Counted from the first letter of the stretch, positions 27,955-36,371 are shown. The stretch: 64,000 nt of DNA from Dysgonomonas sp. Marseille-P4361 (GCF_900343125.1 NZ_OPYL01000003.1:124001-188000), one strand, 5' to 3'. Notes: generated by a model not told the origin, from the letters alone. Made by a program: numbers and translations.

Positions 27955-29850
27955 TTATTCATTTACACTATCCATATTTCTTTTTATAAAGTTATTCAAG
28001 GCTTCCCCTTTTAGCATACCATTAGAAAGCAATGCTAAGTCAATTAATTGACGAACCTTTGAGTTATCTTTTGCATATGCATCTACCTCTTCTTTTTCTT
28101 TTCCCTCTACATCTGCTACAATTTTTTTGATCAAAGGATGCTCTACATTAAGAACTAAATTGTAGCTATTTGGCATATCTCCGTAAAAACTCATACCTGC
28201 CTGCATAGCAGACATTTCTTTCATTCGACGCATGAATTCATTTTGGGTTATTTGAAGCGGCTGAGAAGTTTCACTCAATGCCTTATAGTCAACAATAAAT
28301 TCGGTCTTATCTATGCTTGGCAATTGAGACTTGAATACTTCACTTAGATTTTCTTTTTCTTTGTCAGATAGTTTGACCTCCTTCATATCTTCTTTTTGTA
28401 TCAGATTGTCAATCGTATCACTATCTACTCGTACAAAGCGGCTTTTCTCAAATTTTTGCTCTAAGAAACCAGCCATATGCACATCAAGCTGCCCATCAAA
28501 TAAAATAACATCGTACCCCTTATCCTTAGCTGTACTTATATATGCATATTGTTCTTCTTTATTACTTGCATACAAATAGATAACATTACCTCCTTTATCT
28601 GTTTGATTTGTTGATATCAGAGTTTTATATTCTTCAAAAGTGAATGCTTTTCCATCTGTATTTTTCAACAAACAGAATTTTTGAGCCCTGTCATAAAACT
28701 TCTCGTCTGTTAATATACCATATTCAATAAACAACTTCAAGCTATCCCATTTTTCTTCAAACTGGGCTCGGTCATTCTTAAATATATCTTCTAGTCTATC
28801 TGCAACCTTCTTAGTAATGTGATTCGATATTTTCTTCACATTCTGATCGCTTTGAAGATATGAACGCGACACATTCAAAGGAATATCAGGAGAATCAATT
28901 ACACCATGCATCAAGGTAAGAAATTCAGGAACAATACCTTCTACCGAGTCTGTAACAAACACTTGATTACTGTATAGTTGAATCTTATTTTTATTCAGAT
29001 CTATATTACTCTTTACCTGAGGGAAATAAAGAATTCCTGTCAATTTGAATGGATAATCCACATTCAGGTGTATCCAGAACATTGGTTCATCTGAAAATGG
29101 ATACAATTCCTGATAGAATTTTTTATAGTCTTCATCTTTTAAATCCGCAGGCTTACGTGTCCATAAAGGATTTGTATCATTGATCACATTGTCTTCCTCT
29201 GTCTCTACAGACTTACCATCTTTCCATTCTGTTTTCTTTCCAAAAACAATAGGAACCGGTAAGAAGCGACAATATTTCTTCAATAATCTATCTATTTCAG
29301 ACTTTTCTAAGAAGTTTTTATTTTCATCATCAATATATAAGATAATATCAGTGCCTCGTTCTTCCTTTTCCGCTTTCTCTATTGTATATTCCGGCGACCC
29401 ATCACAACTCCACTTAACAGCTTCCGCACCATCTTTATATGACTTAGTTATTATTTCCACTTTCTTCGAAACCATGAAAGAAGAGTAGAAACCTAATCCA
29501 AAGTGTCCGATAATAGAATTTGCATCATTCTTATATTTATCAAGAAACTCATTTGCTGAAGAAAAGGCAATTTGATTAATGTATTTGTCTATTTCTTCAT
29601 TAGTCATACCAATACCTTTATCGGAAATTGTCAAGGTACCCTTGTCCTTATCGACAATTACATTTACCGAAAGACTTCCTAAATCTCCTTTATATTCACC
29701 TATAGATGAATAAGTTTTAAGCTTTTGAGTAGCATCTACAGCATTAGAAACTAATTCTCTTAAAAATATTTCATGATCGCTATACAAAAACTTTTTAATA
29801 ATAGGGAAAATATTTTCCGTTGTTACACCTATTTTTCCTTTTTGTTCCAT
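27955..29850 (-). CDS. htpG: Molecular chaperone HtpG (Hsp90)
   Basis: 631 residues. GHKL ATPase motifs are all present: FLRELVSNAVDA near 29-40, ISDKGIGMT near 76, GHFGLGFYSSFMV near 113, and the catalytic-loop Arg region DIPLNVSRSYLQSD near 335. The charged linker is short, as in bacterial forms, and the C-terminal dimerisation domain is complete. Cytosolic ATP-dependent chaperone. An imperfect inverted repeat lies in the upstream region and may be a control site. Confidence 0.97.
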   Translation of the reverse strand: MEQKGKIGVTTENIFPIIKKFLYSDHEIFLRELVSNAVDATQKLKTYSSIGEYKGDLGSLSVNVIVDKDKGTLTISDKGIGMTNEEIDKYINQIAFSSANEFLDKYKNDANSIIGHFGLGFYSSFMVSKKVEIITKSYKDGAEAVKWSCDGSPEYTIEKAEKEERGTDIILYIDDENKNFLEKSEIDRLLKKYCRFLPVPIVFGKKTEWKDGKSVETEEDNVINDTNPLWTRKPADLKDEDYKKFYQELYPFSDEPMFWIHLNVDYPFKLTGILYFPQVKSNIDLNKNKIQLYSNQVFVTDSVEGIVPEFLTLMHGVIDSPDIPLNVSRSYLQSDQNVKKISNHITKKVADRLEDIFKNDRAQFEEKWDSLKLFIEYGILTDEKFYDRAQKFCLLKNTDGKAFTFEEYKTLISTNQTDKGGNVIYLYASNKEEQYAYISTAKDKGYDVILFDGQLDVHMAGFLEQKFEKSRFVRVDSDTIDNLIQKEDMKEVKLSDKEKENLSEVFKSQLPSIDKTEFIVDYKALSETSQPLQITQNEFMRRMKEMSAMQAGMSFYGDMPNSYNLVLNVEHPLIKKIVADVEGKEKEEVDAYAKDNSKVRQLIDLALLSNGMLKGEALNNFIKRNMDSVNE

Positions 29851-30245
29851 AATATCTTGTTTATTATATAAATAATGTTATCTTTGTTTAAGATGGAGAC
29901 AAAATAAATGCCAAAATGAGCCAACGTGACATTTTGTCGGATCAGAAAAGCATCTATTTATAGCGTTCTTTACTTAATAAAAATTATCTATAAGATATAC
30001 TATAGTTTGTTTAAAAACACAAAGCAATGATTACAAACACATTAAGCGTAATGTTTTTCTTTTTTAACATTCTATTTTATTCTTTAAATCGTTTTTTTAT
30101 CCAAGTAAAAAAAAACTGTGTAAATTTGTTTTAACGAATGAGTAGCCAAAATGGACCAATGGTTATCTTTTTTATAAACATTAATATAATCAACCACTGC
30201 TTTTCTTCGTTTTATAATTGTTGAATGTACTAAATTCTTTACGGT
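29851..30245. other. Divergent regulatory region between htpG and the ECF sigma factor gene
   Basis: 395 bases without a gene. It holds the inverted repeat CAAAATG-N11-CATTTTG (29912-29936) about 62-86 bases before htpG, and two near-copies of GCCAAAATGnnCCAA (29910-29924 and 30145-30159), one toward each gene. No TAnnTTTG element was found at a convincing distance from htpG. Confidence 0.45.
29910..29936. promoter_or_regulatory. Inverted repeat upstream of htpG
   Basis: CAAAATG (29912-29918) and CATTTTG (29930-29936) are exact inverted copies 11 bases apart; extending outward gives 8 of 9 matching positions. Spacing of one helical turn plus suits a dimeric regulator. The regulator is unknown. 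Confidence 0.4.
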
Positions 30246-30782
30246 ATGAAGAAAACAATATTAGGCAGCAGCCACCAGTTTGAAGACAAACTTATTGATT
30301 TACAGAACAATATGATGAACTTCGCACTTACTTTAACATCTAACAGAGAAGAAGCGAAAGACCTATTACAAGAAACGACTCTACGAGCATTAGATAATAA
30401 AGAAAAATATTACGAAAACGTAAACTTCAAAGGTTGGGTATTTACCATAATGCACAACATTTTTGTAAACAATTATAGACGTGTTGTACGCAGCCAAACG
30501 ATAATTGACCAAACTGAAAATCTTTATCATCTCAACATGCCTCAGAACTCAGGTTTTGACACTCCAGAAGGTGCATATACAATCTCTGAGATAACAAAAG
30601 TTATTAATAGCTTTGCCGATGAATACAAAGTTCCATTCTCGATGCATGTATCAGGATATAAATACGAAGAGATAGCTCAACAGCTTAAACTTCCTATTGG
30701 AACTGTAAAAAGCCGTATTTTCTTCGCAAGAAAACGTCTACAAGAAATGTTGGCCGACTACAAATTTCAGGACAGAGAATAA
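30246..30782 (+). CDS. ECF-type RNA polymerase sigma factor
   Basis: 178 residues. Region 2 (DLQNNMMNFALTLTSNREEA, DLLQETTLRAL, GWVFTIMHNIFVNNYRR) and region 4 (SGYKYEEIAQQLKLPIGTVK SRIFFARKRLQ near 140-170) are intact. No anti-sigma FecR-type gene or SusC gene is adjacent, so it belongs to the stand-alone ECF group of Bacteroidales rather than to a nutrient-uptake cascade. Target promoters unknown. Confidence 0.9.
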   Translation: MKKTILGSSHQFEDKLIDLQNNMMNFALTLTSNREEAKDLLQETTLRALDNKEKYYENVNFKGWVFTIMHNIFVNNYRRVVRSQTIIDQTENLYHLNMPQNSGFDTPEGAYTISEITKVINSFADEYKVPFSMHVSGYKYEEIAQQLKLPIGTVKSRIFFARKRLQEMLADYKFQDRE

Positions 30783-30892
30783 TCTGATCATATAAGAAAA
30801 TAAACAATATAGGGTTTGCAATTAATTTTGCAGACCCTTTATTTTAAGCATCAGAGATAAGCTTTTTTTATCAAGTGATAGACATTCTTAAT

Positions 30893-30909
30893 TAAATTTG
30901 CTAAATTTG
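30893..30909 (+). promoter_or_regulatory. Tandem candidate -7 elements for the DUF4494-yggS operon
   Basis: TAAATTTG occurs twice, at 30893-30900 and 30902-30909, 9 bases apart and about 45-60 bases before the DUF4494 start. Confidence 0.5.
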
Positions 30910-30951
30910 TGTCCAATAATTATAGATTAAATTAATTAAGAATAAATTTAT

Positions 30952-31407
30952 ATGCACAATTGGTTCGAATGCAAAGTTTCCTACGAAAAGATGTTGGAAA
31001 ATGGAATGCAAAAGAAGGTTACAGAACCTTACTTAGTTGACGCTTTATCTTTTACAGAAGCCGAAGCTCGCATAATAGAAGAAATAAGACCATATATAAC
31101 AGGAGAATTTACGATAACCGATATAAAAAGAGCAAAATTATCAGAGCTCTTTTTTAATGACAACGGCGATCGTTTCTTCAAAGCCAAAGTAATGTATGTT
31201 ACTCTTGACGAAAAGAGTGGTACCGAAAAGAAAACTGCAACACAAATGTTAGCTCAGGCATCTGATATCAAAGAAGCATTGAAAGTTGTAGAAAAAGGAA
31301 TGGAAGGCACTCTTGCAGACTATGTAATAGCATCATTAGCTGAAACAACTATTATGGATGTATTTCCATACTCTGAAGACGATAAAAAGAAAATAATTAT
31401 TTCTTAA
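30952..31407 (+). CDS. DUF4494 protein
   Basis: 151 residues, soluble. The start MHNWFECKVSYEKMLENG and the core ALSFTEAEARIIEE are typical of DUF4494, a Bacteroidota-specific family often encoded beside yggS. No enzymatic motif is visible. It is followed after 10 bases by yggS, so the two are almost certainly cotranscribed. Confidence 0.8.
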   Translation: MHNWFECKVSYEKMLENGMQKKVTEPYLVDALSFTEAEARIIEEIRPYITGEFTITDIKRAKLSELFFNDNGDRFFKAKVMYVTLDEKSGTEKKTATQMLAQASDIKEALKVVEKGMEGTLADYVIASLAETTIMDVFPYSEDDKKKIIIS

Positions 31408-31417
31408 ACACTTACTA

Positions 31418-32089
31418 ATGGGATTTGTTTTTGACACAATAAAAGCTATAAAAAAAGACTTACCTACACAGGTTAAACTTGTTGCCGTTTCTAAGTTTCA
31501 TCCTATAGAAGCTATACAAGAAGCCTATGATGCAGGACAACGTATTTTCGGAGAAAGCAGAATGCAAGAAATAGACAAGAAGCATACTGCCCTACCCCAA
31601 GATATAGAATGGCATTTTATTGGACATTTGCAAACCAACAAAGTAAAATCTATTGTTCCGTATATACACACTGTTCAGAGTCTCGACAGTTGGAAATTAA
31701 TGGATGAAATAGAAAAACATGCTTCAAGAATAGATAAGCGTATACGCTGCTTGCTTGAAGTTCATATAGCCGAAGAAGATGCTAAATACGGCTTTTCTTT
31801 TGAAAAATGTAAGCAATTTTTAGAAGAAGGGCTTTGGAAAGATTGCAAATATGCTTATCTTGGTGGTGTAATGGGAATGGCCACAAACACTGATAACCAT
31901 GAAAAAATAAAAGAAGAATTTCGCAGCCTAAAGATTTTCTTCGAAGAAATAAAAGAAAATTACTTTTCTGACAATGACGAGTTCTCTGAGATCTCGATGG
32001 GAATGTCTGATGATTATAAATTAGCAATCGAAGAAGGCTCGACAATGGTAAGAATTGGCTCTTCCATATTTGGCAATCGCGAATATTAA
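31418..32089 (+). CDS. yggS: YggS/PROSC family PLP-homeostasis protein
   Basis: 223 residues. The PLP-binding lysine is in KLVAVSKFHPIEA near residue 27; FGESRMQEIDKK, WHFIGHLQTNKVKSI and the C-terminal EISMGMSDDYKLAIEEGSTM with VRIGSSIFG are the family blocks. It is an alanine-racemase-fold protein that holds pyridoxal phosphate without catalysing a reaction. Second gene of the DUF4494 unit; oxyR follows 22 bases later on the same strand. Confidence 0.93.
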   Translation: MGFVFDTIKAIKKDLPTQVKLVAVSKFHPIEAIQEAYDAGQRIFGESRMQEIDKKHTALPQDIEWHFIGHLQTNKVKSIVPYIHTVQSLDSWKLMDEIEKHASRIDKRIRCLLEVHIAEEDAKYGFSFEKCKQFLEEGLWKDCKYAYLGGVMGMATNTDNHEKIKEEFRSLKIFFEEIKENYFSDNDEFSEISMGMSDDYKLAIEEGSTMVRIGSSIFGNREY

Positions 32090-32111
32090 CCAAACACCAA
32101 AATTGTAGGAT

Positions 32112-33053
32112 ATGAACATACAACAACTGGAATATATCATAGCAGTAGACAATCATCGTCACTTTGCTAAGGCTGCAGAAGCCTCTTTTGTTACTCAACC
32201 AACCCTCAGTATGATGATTCAAAAACTAGAGGACGAGTTAGGTGTTAAAATATTTGATAGAAGCCAGCTACCTGTTCAACCAACAGTTATTGGTACTCAA
32301 ATCATAAACCAAGCTAGAGTTATAATATCTCAGGTAAAGCAAATAAAAGAGATTATACAAGAAGAAAAAGGAATTGTACAAGGAGTTTTTAAACTTGGTA
32401 TCATTCCAACTATTGCTCCATATTTGCTTCCTAAACTCATGAAGGTGCATGACCATAATGGTTACGACATTGTTCTTGTTATAGAAGAAACCACAACCGT
32501 TCAGATCATAGAAAAATTATTGAATGGCTCTCTGGATGGTGCTATACTGGCCACACCTCTGAAAAATGAGAAAATAGCTGAACATCCTATATACTATGAG
32601 CGCTTCTATGCATACGTTTCTCCCAGAGAAACATCCCTATATGCCAAGAAAGAATTAGAAGAAGATGATATAAACATCAATCGCTTATGGCTATTAGAAG
32701 AAGTGCACTGCTTCCGGGGGCAGATATTACGAATTTGTAATATGAGAAAACGCAAGAGTTCTCACTCTCTTTTCTCCTATGAGGCGGGTAGCATCAATAC
32801 TCTTATTAATATAGTAGATAATAATAGTGGACTAACTATTATTCCCGAAATGGCTATCGATGAGCTTACAGAAAAGCAAAAACGTAATGTACGCCCTTTG
32901 AAAGGAATTTCTCCGGTAAGAGAAGTTAGCTTAGTAACGCGTCGCGAATTTCTTAGAGAGAGAGTTCTAGATATCATCATATCCGAAATAAAAGAAGCTG
33001 TTCCTCAAGCTCTATTAAACCCAGAACTCAAAAAGCAAATTATTGATTTATAA
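32112..33053 (+). CDS. oxyR: LysR-type hydrogen peroxide regulator OxyR
   Basis: 313 residues. Winged-helix N-terminus (MNIQQLEYIIAVDNHRHFAK, TQPTLSMMIQKLEDELG). The effector domain keeps the two redox cysteines in the same ten-residue frame as E. coli OxyR: EEVHCFRGQILRIC near 200-210, so disulfide switching is expected. In Bacteroides OxyR drives catalase, Dps, Ahp and related peroxide defences; none is adjacent here, although rubrerythrin is elsewhere in the window. Confidence 0.92.
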   Translation: MNIQQLEYIIAVDNHRHFAKAAEASFVTQPTLSMMIQKLEDELGVKIFDRSQLPVQPTVIGTQIINQARVIISQVKQIKEIIQEEKGIVQGVFKLGIIPTIAPYLLPKLMKVHDHNGYDIVLVIEETTTVQIIEKLLNGSLDGAILATPLKNEKIAEHPIYYERFYAYVSPRETSLYAKKELEEDDININRLWLLEEVHCFRGQILRICNMRKRKSSHSLFSYEAGSINTLINIVDNNSGLTIIPEMAIDELTEKQKRNVRPLKGISPVREVSLVTRREFLRERVLDIIISEIKEAVPQALLNPELKKQIIDL

Positions 33054-33065
33054 TAATCTTTTTAC

Positions 33066-33470
33066 ATGAAAAAAGCTTTCTTTTTTATTATATTCATTTC
33101 AATTCTATTTTCCGCATGCGGAGATAATTCTTCGAAAAAAGTTGAATTAACTAGCGACATCCAACATACGGTGATGTTTAACCTTAAGCATGAAGCGAAC
33201 TCTGCAGAAGAAAAGCTATTTTTAGAAGATGGGCAACGTATATTAAGCACTTTACCTACTGTCAAAAACTTTGAAGTAAAAAGACAGATTAGCAGTAAAA
33301 ATGAATATAAGTTCTATTTTACAATGCTCTTCGAAGATGAAAAGGCGTACGAAGCCTACAATTCACACCCAGAACATGTGAAATTTGTAAAAGAAAGATG
33401 GGAAACTGAAGTTATTGACTTTTTAGAAGCTGATTTCATCAATTATTCCACTACTAAGGATAAAAACTAG
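33066..33470 (+). CDS. Dabb-domain lipoprotein
   Basis: 134 residues with lipobox FISILFSAC (Cys18). The rest is a single stress-responsive alpha-beta barrel (Dabb) domain: QHTVMFNLKHEANSAEEKL with the typical H at the strand start, and SHPEHVKFVKERWETEVIDF near the end. Dabb proteins are small ferredoxin-like-fold dimers of unclear role. 12 bases after oxyR, so likely cotranscribed; the pairing with a peroxide regulator is suggestive only. Confidence 0.75.
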   Translation: MKKAFFFIIFISILFSACGDNSSKKVELTSDIQHTVMFNLKHEANSAEEKLFLEDGQRILSTLPTVKNFEVKRQISSKNEYKFYFTMLFEDEKAYEAYNSHPEHVKFVKERWETEVIDFLEADFINYSTTKDKN

Positions 33471-33481
33471 TAATATTTTTA

Positions 33482-33489
33482 TAGATTTG
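33482..33489 (+). promoter_or_regulatory. Candidate -7 element of the tRNA-Ala promoter
   Basis: TAGATTTG matches TAnnTTTG, 14 bases before the mature tRNA 5' end. The same bases form a hairpin (ATAGATTT / AAATCTAT, 33481-33501) that could also terminate the preceding gene. Confidence 0.45.
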
Positions 33490-33503
33490 CATAAAATCTA
33501 TTT

Positions 33504-33577
33504 GGGGCATTAGCTCATCTGGCTAGAGCGTTAGACTGGCAGTCTAAAGGTGATCGGTTCGAGTCCGATATGCTCCA
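33504..33577 (+). tRNA. tRNA-Ala(GGC), element attachment site
   Basis: 74 bases. Acceptor stem GGGGCAT/ATGCTCC with discriminator A; D arm AGCTCATCTGGCTAGAGC; anticodon stem TTAGA/TCTAA with loop CTGGCAG, anticodon GGC; T arm with GTTCGAG. CCA is not encoded. The last bases (CTCCA) are the start of the direct repeat that bounds the 6-kb island, and the island integrase gene reads antisense into this tRNA, so this gene is the integration target and remains intact. Confidence 0.95.
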
Positions 33578-35159
33578 CTACATCGGACAAACTTGATAAA
33601 AAGGGTTTGTCCGATTTATTTATCCCCTCGTAAGTACTTGATATTTCACCGAATAATTCAAATACTTTGTTCTCTCCATCGGTTCGATACTCCTGATTTT
33701 CCTTATCATAAAAGATGCCATTTGGATAAGCTAATTTCTGTATTTTCTTACGAATATTATAATCTCCTTTCTTCCACAAACTCCCTATATTAGAAGCCAT
33801 TTCAATAGTTTTATCAACATATTCTACCGAGTTCGAGACAGTCTGATGAAGTCTGTTTACTTCCTTGCTTAAAATCTCTTTATCTTCTTTCAAAGTTGAT
33901 ATAGTAATGTTATAGACTTCACCATTAATTTTACTCAAACCATATTTTAAACTAACTTCATTGATTTGATTTTCTATCTCTGTTAATTTTTTAGATAGTT
34001 CTCTATGCTGTTGTAGATTTGATTTGTTTTGCTCTTTAAATAGCTTGGTCAGAACTTTACTAAATATAGGTTTTACTTCATTTGGCAATGAGTATGAATA
34101 TAATCTATTTGCAAACTTGTCATGCATACTTTCAAGATTGGTATTACACTTACATCCTTTGGTATTGCATTTATAATAGTAATATGTTTTTCCTGATTTT
34201 TTCTTTATTCGTTCATAGCCTGAGAAATGATTGATAGAAGTGTTTTTACTACATTGTGGACATTTTATAAAATTATTGAGGGGATATAATGCATTTCCCT
34301 TATCTTGGGTATAACCACTATTTGTTTCTATGCCATTTACTATCTTGAAAATAGTTTCAGATACTAATTTTTCATGTTTACCTTCTTTGGGTTCATAATC
34401 TGTATATGCATGGATGATATAGCCACAATAAAATGGATTCTTGAATATATCACTAAGAGTTTGCTTGGCTAATATCAAGCCACGAGCTTTTAGGCGGTCT
34501 AAGATTTCCTCATTGGTAATATTTTCATATGCCTTCCACATAAAAGCTTCTCTCTGTAATTCTCCTTCTTTATTGACTGTTATTATATGAGCTTTACCTA
34601 CCTTTTTTCTATCATATCCTTTAGGTAGTATATTGTACCAATAGCCATTTCCGATACATTCTTTCATGCCTTTAATGATTTCCTTTGCCCTAACATTATT
34701 CTCATACTTAGCAAATAATAAACGAAAATCCTGAATCATTTCGCCACTCTCACTATCAGGGTCAACTTCGTCACTCGCTGAAATTATATATTTTCCATTC
34801 TTCTTTAATAGCTCTTTGGTTACTATCCCTTGTGCTCCTGTACGAGAAAATCGGTCGAATCTATCTATCAATATTACATTTATATCAGGGTTATTCAAAG
34901 CTCTATCAACCATTTGCTGATATAGTTTGCCTTCCTCTTGTGCAGATTCAAATTCCCCACCAAGATAATCCACTATTTGAATATTGTGTCGTTCAGCATA
35001 TTCTTTACATATGCGTTTTTGATAATCTAAACTATGACCTTCTTTCTCTTGTTCTCGTGTGCTAACTCTTGTCCAGACAAAAGCCTTTTTATTGGTTAAG
35101 TCTTTATATTCTACCTTCTTCTTTATATAGTTTTTTTTCTTATTTACTTTATCTATCAT
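33531..35159 (-). CDS. Large serine recombinase (integrase)
   Basis: 542 residues from ATG 35159 (MIDKVNKKKNY), chosen because this ATG overlaps the end of the upstream 55-aa gene; two further in-frame ATGs lie up to 35195. Resolvase domain with catalytic Ser in FVWTRVSTREQEKEG, then LIDRFDRFSRTGAQG; recombinase domain with ILPKGYDRKKVGKAHI and a zinc ribbon (CPQC near 320, CNTKGCKC near 345); long coiled coil at ~385-460. It should catalyse attP x attB integration. The last 13 residues (HIGLEPITFRLPV) are encoded by the antisense strand of tRNA-Ala, so this tail exists only in the integrated state. Confidence 0.9.
   Translation of the reverse strand: MIDKVNKKKNYIKKKVEYKDLTNKKAFVWTRVSTREQEKEGHSLDYQKRICKEYAERHNIQIVDYLGGEFESAQEEGKLYQQMVDRALNNPDINVILIDRFDRFSRTGAQGIVTKELLKKNGKYIISASDEVDPDSESGEMIQDFRLLFAKYENNVRAKEIIKGMKECIGNGYWYNILPKGYDRKKVGKAHIITVNKEGELQREAFMWKAYENITNEEILDRLKARGLILAKQTLSDIFKNPFYCGYIIHAYTDYEPKEGKHEKLVSETIFKIVNGIETNSGYTQDKGNALYPLNNFIKCPQCSKNTSINHFSGYERIKKKSGKTYYYYKCNTKGCKCNTNLESMHDKFANRLYSYSLPNEVKPIFSKVLTKLFKEQNKSNLQQHRELSKKLTEIENQINEVSLKYGLSKINGEVYNITISTLKEDKEILSKEVNRLHQTVSNSVEYVDKTIEMASNIGSLWKKGDYNIRKKIQKLAYPNGIFYDKENQEYRTDGENKVFELFGEISSTYEGINKSDKPFLSSLSDVVEHIGLEPITFRLPV
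33573..33817. repeat. Left copy of the 245-bp direct repeat (attL side)
   Basis: Starts CTCCACTACATCGGACAAAC and covers the last bases of tRNA-Ala plus the 3' end of the integrase gene. Nearly identical to 39644-39889, with scattered single-base differences and one indel. An internal inverted repeat (AAATCGGACAAACCC / ATCGGACAAACTT type arms around AAAAAGGG) follows the tRNA. Confidence 0.9.
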
Positions 35160-35316
35160 CGCAAGCAAACTTATTTTCATTATTAAGGTATTCATAAGCT
35201 ATCAAACCAAACGAATACATATAATCAAGAATAGTTCGTATTTCTTCTTGATTTAACTTTATATTTAACTCTTTAAAATCTTTTTCATATTCAAATAATT
35301 CTTCTTCGTTAAACAT
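35149..35316 (-). CDS. 55-aa protein coupled to the integrase
   Basis: Short frame, ATG 35316 to TAA 35149: begins MFNEEELFEYEKDFKELN and continues with a helical, acidic segment (EEIRTILDYMYSFGLIAYEY). The integrase ATG used here lies inside its last codons (ATGATAGATAA), a typical translational-coupling overlap. A full promoter lies ~145 bases upstream. I do not recognise the family; its position fits an accessory or regulatory partner of the integrase such as a directionality factor, which is an inference only. Confidence 0.55.
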   Translation of the reverse strand: MFNEEELFEYEKDFKELNIKLNQEEIRTILDYMYSFGLIAYEYLNNENKFACDDR

Positions 35317-35632
35317 TCACATAAAGATTTTACCATCTTTATTTTTCCCACAATAGCAATGCGGTCGGTACTCTTTTTAAGAAAAAAGATACCAACTAAC
35401 ATATATTAGTAAGCTACTGGGTGACCAATACTTATGTTTGTGTTTTCACTAATATTAACAAATATACCTTTTTTATTTTTTTTAAACAAGGACCATATGA
35501 AATTTTTTCTGGTTTTTTTTCAGCAAGGTCATTTACAGGATAATATACTCGATTTTGGGGGTATACCATTTTGAGATTTTCACTTTTGAGGATACGTAGG
35601 TAGGGGGCAGGTAAGGGATACCCCTCCCTCTA
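35317..35632. other. Intergenic region carrying the integrase promoter
   Basis: 316 bases without a credible gene. It holds the integrase-operon promoter (35459-35489) and a long T-rich tract (35467-35520) whose complement is A-rich upstream of the promoter, resembling an UP-like AT tract. The stretch near 35595-35630 is unusually G/C-runs-rich for the region. Confidence 0.4.
35459..35489 (-). promoter_or_regulatory. Promoter of the 55-aa protein/integrase operon
   Basis: Minus strand: TTG (35487-35489), 20-base spacer, TATATTTG (35459-35466). Both elements and spacing match the Bacteroidota consensus. Confidence 0.6.
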
Positions 35633-36258
35633 TCAGATTAAACTTCTAACCTTTCGCAACGTATTGACGGATGTACCCGTAATCTTCTGTATGTTACGTA
35701 AGCTATACCCTTTTCTAAGCAACTTCATATCCTCTAATATTGCACTTTCATCGCTTCATCGTCTTTCCTGTAACCAACCTTCCGACCGACACGACCGCCA
35801 TTCAATAAATGGTTCTTATATCCCGATTCTACACGCTCACGAATAGTTTTTCTTTCCATCCTTGCGACTTCTGCAAGTATAGTGATAAGGAACTGAGACA
35901 TTGGGTTTACATTACCATTTGGTAATAATGTTTCTATGTTGTAGTTCTGTATATATAATGAAATCTTGTTTTGGTTCAATAGCTCTATTGCTTGCAGCAC
36001 TTGCAATGTATCTCTTCCCAATCGACTAAGTTCAGTAACAAAGACTTTGTCTATACGATTTGAGTTGACAAACTCTATCAACTCCGTCAATGCAGGGCGT
36101 TCCGAGTTCTTTTTAGCTCCTGAGATTTGTTCGGCGAAGACTTTTGCCACCTCGCAGTTATTTTGACTTGCAAAGGCTGTCAAATCGTTTATCTGTCTAT
36201 TGTAGTCTTGCGTCCCGTTCGTTGAACTTACTCGTGCATATATTACAACTCTTTTCAT
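35633..36258 (-). pseudogene. Small serine recombinase (invertase/resolvase type), frameshifted
   Basis: The frame from ATG 36258 gives an intact catalytic domain (RVVIYARVSSTNGTQDYNRQ with the Ser, then TELSRLGRDTLQVL and MERKTIRERVESGYKNHLL) but stops after GYRKDDEAMKVQY at 35734. The missing helix-turn-helix is present in the shifted frame down to TGA at 35633 (LEDMKLLRKGYSLRN, ITGTSVNTLRKV). The break coincides with an imperfect 8-bp tandem duplication (35746-35761); removing one unit restores KDDESAILEDM and a full Hin/Mpi-type invertase of about 205 residues. It lies beside a 34-bp inverted-repeat segment. As it stands it lacks its DNA-binding domain. Confidence 0.75.
35746..35761. repeat. 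8-bp tandem duplication that breaks the small serine recombinase
   Basis: Plus strand TTTCATCG followed by CTTCATCG (7 of 8 identical). Eight is not a multiple of three, so gain of one unit shifts the frame; loss restores the invertase helix-turn-helix. Confidence 0.7.
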
Positions 36259-36296
36259 CGTTTTCGTGTTTAAGAATGGTGGGGAACTCAGTCCTG

Positions 36297-36330
36297 TTAC
36301 TGCATTGCAGAAATTTACCAGATTTCAGGG
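36297..36330 (+). repeat. Left 34-bp inverted repeat of candidate invertible segment
   Basis: Begins TTACTGCATTGCAGAAAT and ends AGATTTCAGGG. Its inverted partner is 36868-36901 with one mismatch (C/T at position 12). Each copy contains an imperfect dyad (GAAAT-N7-ATTTC), the kind of half-site symmetry used by serine invertases. Confidence 0.85.
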
Positions 36331-36371
36331 AGAACAAGATTTTGGTATCCCCACCAAATTTGTTTACAACA

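Noticed and set aside
33531-33569. Conserved-looking C-terminal motif HIGLEPITFRLPV of the integrase
   Set aside because: It is the antisense translation of the tRNA-Ala gene, a familiar artefact at tRNA insertion sites, and not a protein domain.
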